Assembly (NCBI GenBank): GCA_024640445.1
Contig: JAHEEZ010000075.1
Coordinates: 1-14,545, forward strand
Direction of reading: 5' to 3'
Source of the DNA: Acidobacteriota bacterium
GTDB taxonomy: Bacteria > Acidobacteriota > Blastocatellia > Pyrinomonadales > Pyrinomonadaceae
DNA length: 14,545 nucleotides
Below the pieces are notes generated by a model that saw only the letters and a list, made by a program, of their open reading frames with translations, was not told where the DNA came from and ran no database searches. The position numbers and the translations under genes were made by a program. Positions within the stretch are counted from its first letter, which is position 1. The number at the start of each line of letters is the position of its first letter. This document shows, one piece after another, positions 14,425 through 14,545 of this stretch.

Positions 14425-14545
14425 GACCGTCAGGGAGCGTGCCCAATGACAAATCGCGAACGGAAGGACGTTGGATCAATTCACGTCGCTACGCGACTTC
14501 AGATTCCCTTGTGACCGTCAGGGAGCGTGCCCAATGACAAATCGC
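14425..14545. repeat. Two identical 33-bp direct repeats, 88-bp period, reaching the window edge
   Basis: The 33 bp starting GACCGTCAGGGAGCGTGCCC occur at 14425-14457 and again, identical in all 33 positions, at 14513-14545. Each unit can fold as GTCAGGG-(6 nt)-CCC-AA-TGAC (14429-14450 in the first), a 7-bp stem with a 2-nt bulge. The second copy is cut by the end of the window, so the repeat may be longer and the array may continue. The 55-bp interval holds another repeat motif (14464-14497). Confidence 0.85.
14464..14497 (+). repeat. Dispersed 13-mer plus mini-hairpin, copy 2
   Basis: AAGGACGTTGGAT (14464-14476) is followed after 8 nt by GTCGC-TAC-GCGAC (14485-14497). It matches 9808-9842 in the 13-mer, and in having a 5-bp stem with a 3-nt loop at nearly the same distance. 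It lies between the two 33-bp repeats, upstream of the GH115 gene. Confidence 0.6.

Noticed and set aside
14425..14545. CRISPR array
   Set aside because: Only two repeats are visible, the interval is 55 bp (long for a spacer), it contains a motif shared with another locus, and no cas gene is in view.

Overview
The window looks like a piece of chromosome from an Acidobacteriota bacterium, most likely of the Blastocatellia/Pyrinomonadaceae type. This is an inference from gene content. The signs are a secreted small protein with the Ile-Pro-Phe-Asp-Phe motif common in that phylum, an SBBP-repeat secreted protein, a decayed tail of a TPR-type protein kinase or similar protein, a GH115 xylan alpha-glucuronidase, moderately high G+C, and intergenic DNA rich in short palindromes and low-complexity repeats. 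No rRNA, tRNA, integrase or transposase gene is visible.

Layout. (a) 1-2640, plus strand: a small exported protein (104-541), a GC-rich hairpin, then a 626-residue secreted protein with seven SBBP beta-propeller repeats and a C-terminal Ig-like domain (710-2590), followed by a short perfect hairpin. (b) 2643-2931: a 289-bp element with 17-bp perfect terminal inverted repeats and five internal palindromes. It is MITE-like or REP-like and has no coding content. (c) 2962-3340: a degraded TPR/kinase C-terminus on the minus strand and a 7-bp tandem repeat. (d) 3349-9576, minus strand: a tightly packed three-gene operon transcribed right to left. It encodes a GltD-like NAD(P)/FAD/Fe-S oxidoreductase, then pyruvate:ferredoxin oxidoreductase (nifJ), then a dihydroorotate-dehydrogenase-like flavoprotein whose usual catalytic Cys/Ser loop is replaced. 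The first two genes overlap by 11 nt and the last two are 17 nt apart. (e) 9577-10063: a repeat-bearing divergent intergenic region with a credible sigma70-type promoter facing right. (f) 10064-11779, plus strand: an MscS-family mechanosensitive channel with its own signal peptide. (g) 11853-14348, minus strand, convergent: the exported GH115 enzyme. (h) 14349-14545: the start of what may be a longer repeat array, with two identical 33-bp units 88 bp apart.

How the genes may work together. The strongest functional unit is the nifJ operon. PFOR would oxidise pyruvate to acetyl-CoA and reduce ferredoxin. The GltD-like protein, with an N-terminal Fe-S cluster, FAD and NAD(P) folds and a cysteine-rich C-terminal ferredoxin module, is a natural partner for moving those electrons to or from NAD(P)H. 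The DHOD-like protein pairs with the GltD-like protein much as PreA pairs with PreT in bacterial dihydropyrimidine dehydrogenase, but its active-site loop does not fit pyrimidine chemistry. This makes the trio the best candidate here for an incompletely described system. The remaining genes appear to be independent surface, stress and polysaccharide functions.
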